Source of the DNA: Cupriavidus necator
GTDB lineage: Bacteria > Pseudomonadota > Gammaproteobacteria > Burkholderiales > Burkholderiaceae
Assembly: GCA_022041995.1 (NCBI GenBank)
Contig: CP074390.1
Location: 1,178,001-1,242,000, forward strand
Reading direction: 5' to 3'
Length of the DNA: 64,000 nt
This document shows, in pieces, positions 61,106 to 64,000 of the stretch (position 1 is the first letter of the stretch; the number at the start of each line of letters is the position of its first letter). The notes below the pieces were generated by a model that saw only the letters and a list, made by a program, of their open reading frames with translations, made no database searches and was not told the DNA's origin. The position numbers and the translations under genes were made by a program.

Positions 61106-62583
61106 GTGATCGTCTCCGGTTCGGCCGCGGCGCTGGCCGCGTCCTTCATCGCTTCATAGCGATGCCACAGGTGGATGGCGGCGTACGCACGCCACGGCGC
61201 CCATTGCGCGGTGCGTTCGTGCATCGCGCGCACGGTACTGACGCCCAGCACCTTGCGCAGCGCATAGTCGGTGCCCGGGAACGCATCGGGCCAGCCCAGC
61301 GCGCGCATGGCGACATACTGCGCGGTCCAGTCGCCGATGCCGCCGACCTCGCGCAGCGCCGCCACGGTCTGCTCCGGCGGCGCGTGCGCATCGAGCGCCA
61401 GCGTGCCGTCGGCCACGCGCTGCGCCAGCGCCAGCAGCGTGCGCGCCTTGCCTGCCGACACCCCGGCATCGCACAAGGTTTGCCCTGGCAGGGTGGCAAT
61501 GGCAGCGGCCGTCGGGAACGTGTAGCGCAGGCCGTCCGGGGGCGTGCCGTCCAGCGCCTGCCCCGCGTGCTGCGCCAGCGCGCCCAGGATGCGCCGCGCC
61601 TGCACCACCGAGATCACCTGCCCCACCACCGCGCGCACCGCGATCTCAAAGCCATCGACGCTGCCCGGCAGGCGCACGCCCGGCATTGCCTCGGCCAACT
61701 CGCCCAGGTGCCGGTCCACCACGTCCGGGCGGCAGCCCAGGTCGCACAGGCGGCGCACCTTGCCCAGCGCCTGCGGAATCACGCGCGCCAGCGAGGCCGA
61801 CAACGTCACGCGCAGCACCAGCCGGCGCGGCACGTGTTCGATCCGTACCCAGCCGGTGTGCGTGCTGCCGCCGGCATCCACCCGCAGCGTGCGCATATAG
61901 GTGCCGTCCCGGATGGCCTCGATGCCGTCCACCGCGCGGGTAGCCAGGAAGCGCAGCCATGCGTCCCAGGCAAACGGCGGGCGGTAGCCCAGGTCAAACA
62001 CCAGCCGGTCGGCCACGCCGTCGGCGGCGCGGCGGCGCAGCGCCAGCGGTGTCAGGCCGTAGCGGGTCTTCAGCACGTCGTTGAAGCGGCGTACGCTGCC
62101 GAAACCCGCCGCCAGCGCCACTTCGGTCACTGGCAGCGCGGTGTCGGCCAGCAAGCGCTTGGCCAGCAGCAGCCGCTGCGTCTGCGCGTACTCCAGCACC
62201 GACACGCCGAACTGCGCATCGAACAGGCGCCGCAGGTGGCGCTCGGTCACGCCGATGCGCGCCGCCAGCGTGGCCACGCTGCCTTCGGCCATGAAGCCCT
62301 CGTCGATCAGCGTGGCCGCGGCCTGCGCCAGCCGGCCTGAAATATCGGCCAGCCCGTGACCGGGCGCCAGCTCCGGACGGCAGCGCAGGCAGGGGCGGAA
62401 GCCATGCTTTTCCGCCGCCGCGGCGCTCTCGTAGAAGGTGCAGTTTTCGCGCTTGGGCGTGCGTACTGCGCACACCGGCCGGCAGTACACGCCCGTCGAC
62501 GACACACCCACGAAGAAGCGTCCGTCGAAGCGGCGGTCATGCGAAGCCACGGCCTTGTAGCAGGTATCGGGATCGAGGTGCAT
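61102..62583 (-). CDS. Ada-AlkA fusion: methylphosphotriester-sensing regulator with 3-methyladenine glycosylase
   Basis: A 493-residue three-part protein. The N-terminal Ada zinc domain (about 8-75) has DGRFFVGVSSTGVYCRPVC and CLRCRPELAPG with four Cys; one Cys should accept methyl from phosphotriesters. An AraC-type HTH (about 85-180) has IGVTERHLRRLFDAQFGVSV and AAGFGSVRRFNDVLKTRYG. The C-terminal AlkA glycosylase (about 200-485) has the HhH motif LREVGGIGDWTAQYVAMRAL and the catalytic Asp in FPGTDYALRK. Compared with E. coli Ada the methyltransferase domain is separate (ogt) and AlkA is fused. Confidence 0.94.
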   Translation of the reverse strand: MHLDPDTCYKAVASHDRRFDGRFFVGVSSTGVYCRPVCAVRTPKRENCTFYESAAAAEKHGFRPCLRCRPELAPGHGLADISGRLAQAAATLIDEGFMAEGSVATLAARIGVTERHLRRLFDAQFGVSVLEYAQTQRLLLAKRLLADTALPVTEVALAAGFGSVRRFNDVLKTRYGLTPLALRRRAADGVADRLVFDLGYRPPFAWDAWLRFLATRAVDGIEAIRDGTYMRTLRVDAGGSTHTGWVRIEHVPRRLVLRVTLSASLARVIPQALGKVRRLCDLGCRPDVVDRHLGELAEAMPGVRLPGSVDGFEIAVRAVVGQVISVVQARRILGALAQHAGQALDGTPPDGLRYTFPTAAAIATLPGQTLCDAGVSAGKARTLLALAQRVADGTLALDAHAPPEQTVAALREVGGIGDWTAQYVAMRALGWPDAFPGTDYALRKVLGVSTVRAMHERTAQWAPWRAYAAIHLWHRYEAMKDAASAAAEPETIT

Positions 62584-62746
62584 GACGGCATGCTACCGCT
62601 ACCTGCAAGTGCTTACCGGCTGGATTCGGACATTTCCCTCTGGCGCGCAGGCGTGGGCTGCGGCACAGTTCCTGGCAGGGGCGGCGGCTAGAATGCGCTT
62701 CGTGCCTCACCCACCAACCCACTGCCACCGCCCGCCCGGAGACGCC

Positions 62747-64000
<1,254 letters not shown>

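Overview
The window is a 64 kb chromosomal piece of a GC-rich betaproteobacterium. The gene families point to Burkholderiaceae, most likely Cupriavidus or Ralstonia: Bug-type solute-binding proteins, AraC regulators with the arabinose-binding type N-terminus, a porin C-terminus of the Burkholderiales kind, 3-keto-5-aminohexanoate-cleavage (BKACE) enzymes, and a type VI secretion VgrG island. No rRNA, tRNA or CRISPR array was seen.

Layout. (1) 1-10.8 kb: the end of a DJ-1/PfpI-family gene, then a minus-strand T6SS island without core genes: vgrG, a two-domain peptidoglycan hydrolase effector, a secreted putative immunity protein, a PAAR protein, a membrane protein with a faint thiolase-like pattern, and a TssM-like protein that has lost its P-loop. 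The effector 3' end and the immunity gene are clearly AT-rich against their surroundings. (2) 10.9-18.4 kb: a penicillin/AHL acylase, then a five-gene operon (PepSY, DUF2271, DUF4198, ApbE, flavodoxin reductase) that looks like a periplasmic flavinylation and iron-reduction system with a Fur-like box upstream. The DUF2271 protein carries a DGISGAT motif typical of FMN attachment sites. (3) 18.6-25 kb: a chemoreceptor, a GlsB-type membrane protein, an unusual bifunctional PBP and an aldo/keto reductase. (4) 25.3-27.4 kb: a flavin-halogenase-like enzyme with a FabG-type reductase. (5) 27.4-47 kb: catabolic and regulatory genes: LysR/GDSL esterase, GST, prolyl aminopeptidase, two paralogous AraC regulators each beside 21-22 bp tandem repeats, quinone oxidoreductase, TauD dioxygenase, Bug proteins, BKACE, MFS transporter, argG, and a CoA-transferase/Bug/enoyl-CoA hydratase operon. 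(6) 47-64 kb: LysR, PhnB-like VOC protein, SlyX, DUF1439, DMT exporter, sirtuin, a PlpD-like patatin autotransporter, a YeeE/YedE pair, IclR, a PilZ flagellar brake, LysR/LysE, ThpR, Ogt, an Ada-AlkA fusion and an M16 peptidase running off the end.

Two patterns cut across the window. First, five otherwise intact genes (prolyl aminopeptidase, one Bug protein, the MFS transporter, one LysR, the M16 peptidase) are each broken by one apparent missing C/G in a short C/G run. This looks more like a sequence error than decay, though only raw reads can decide. Second, a repeat family occurs at scars: a 708-bp element with 134-bp inverted ends lies beside a porin remnant, and a related 82-bp palindrome cuts off an acyl-CoA ligase remnant. 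The AraC regulator at 38.3 kb probably controls both BKACE and the MFS transporter, because nearly the same tandem operator precedes both.
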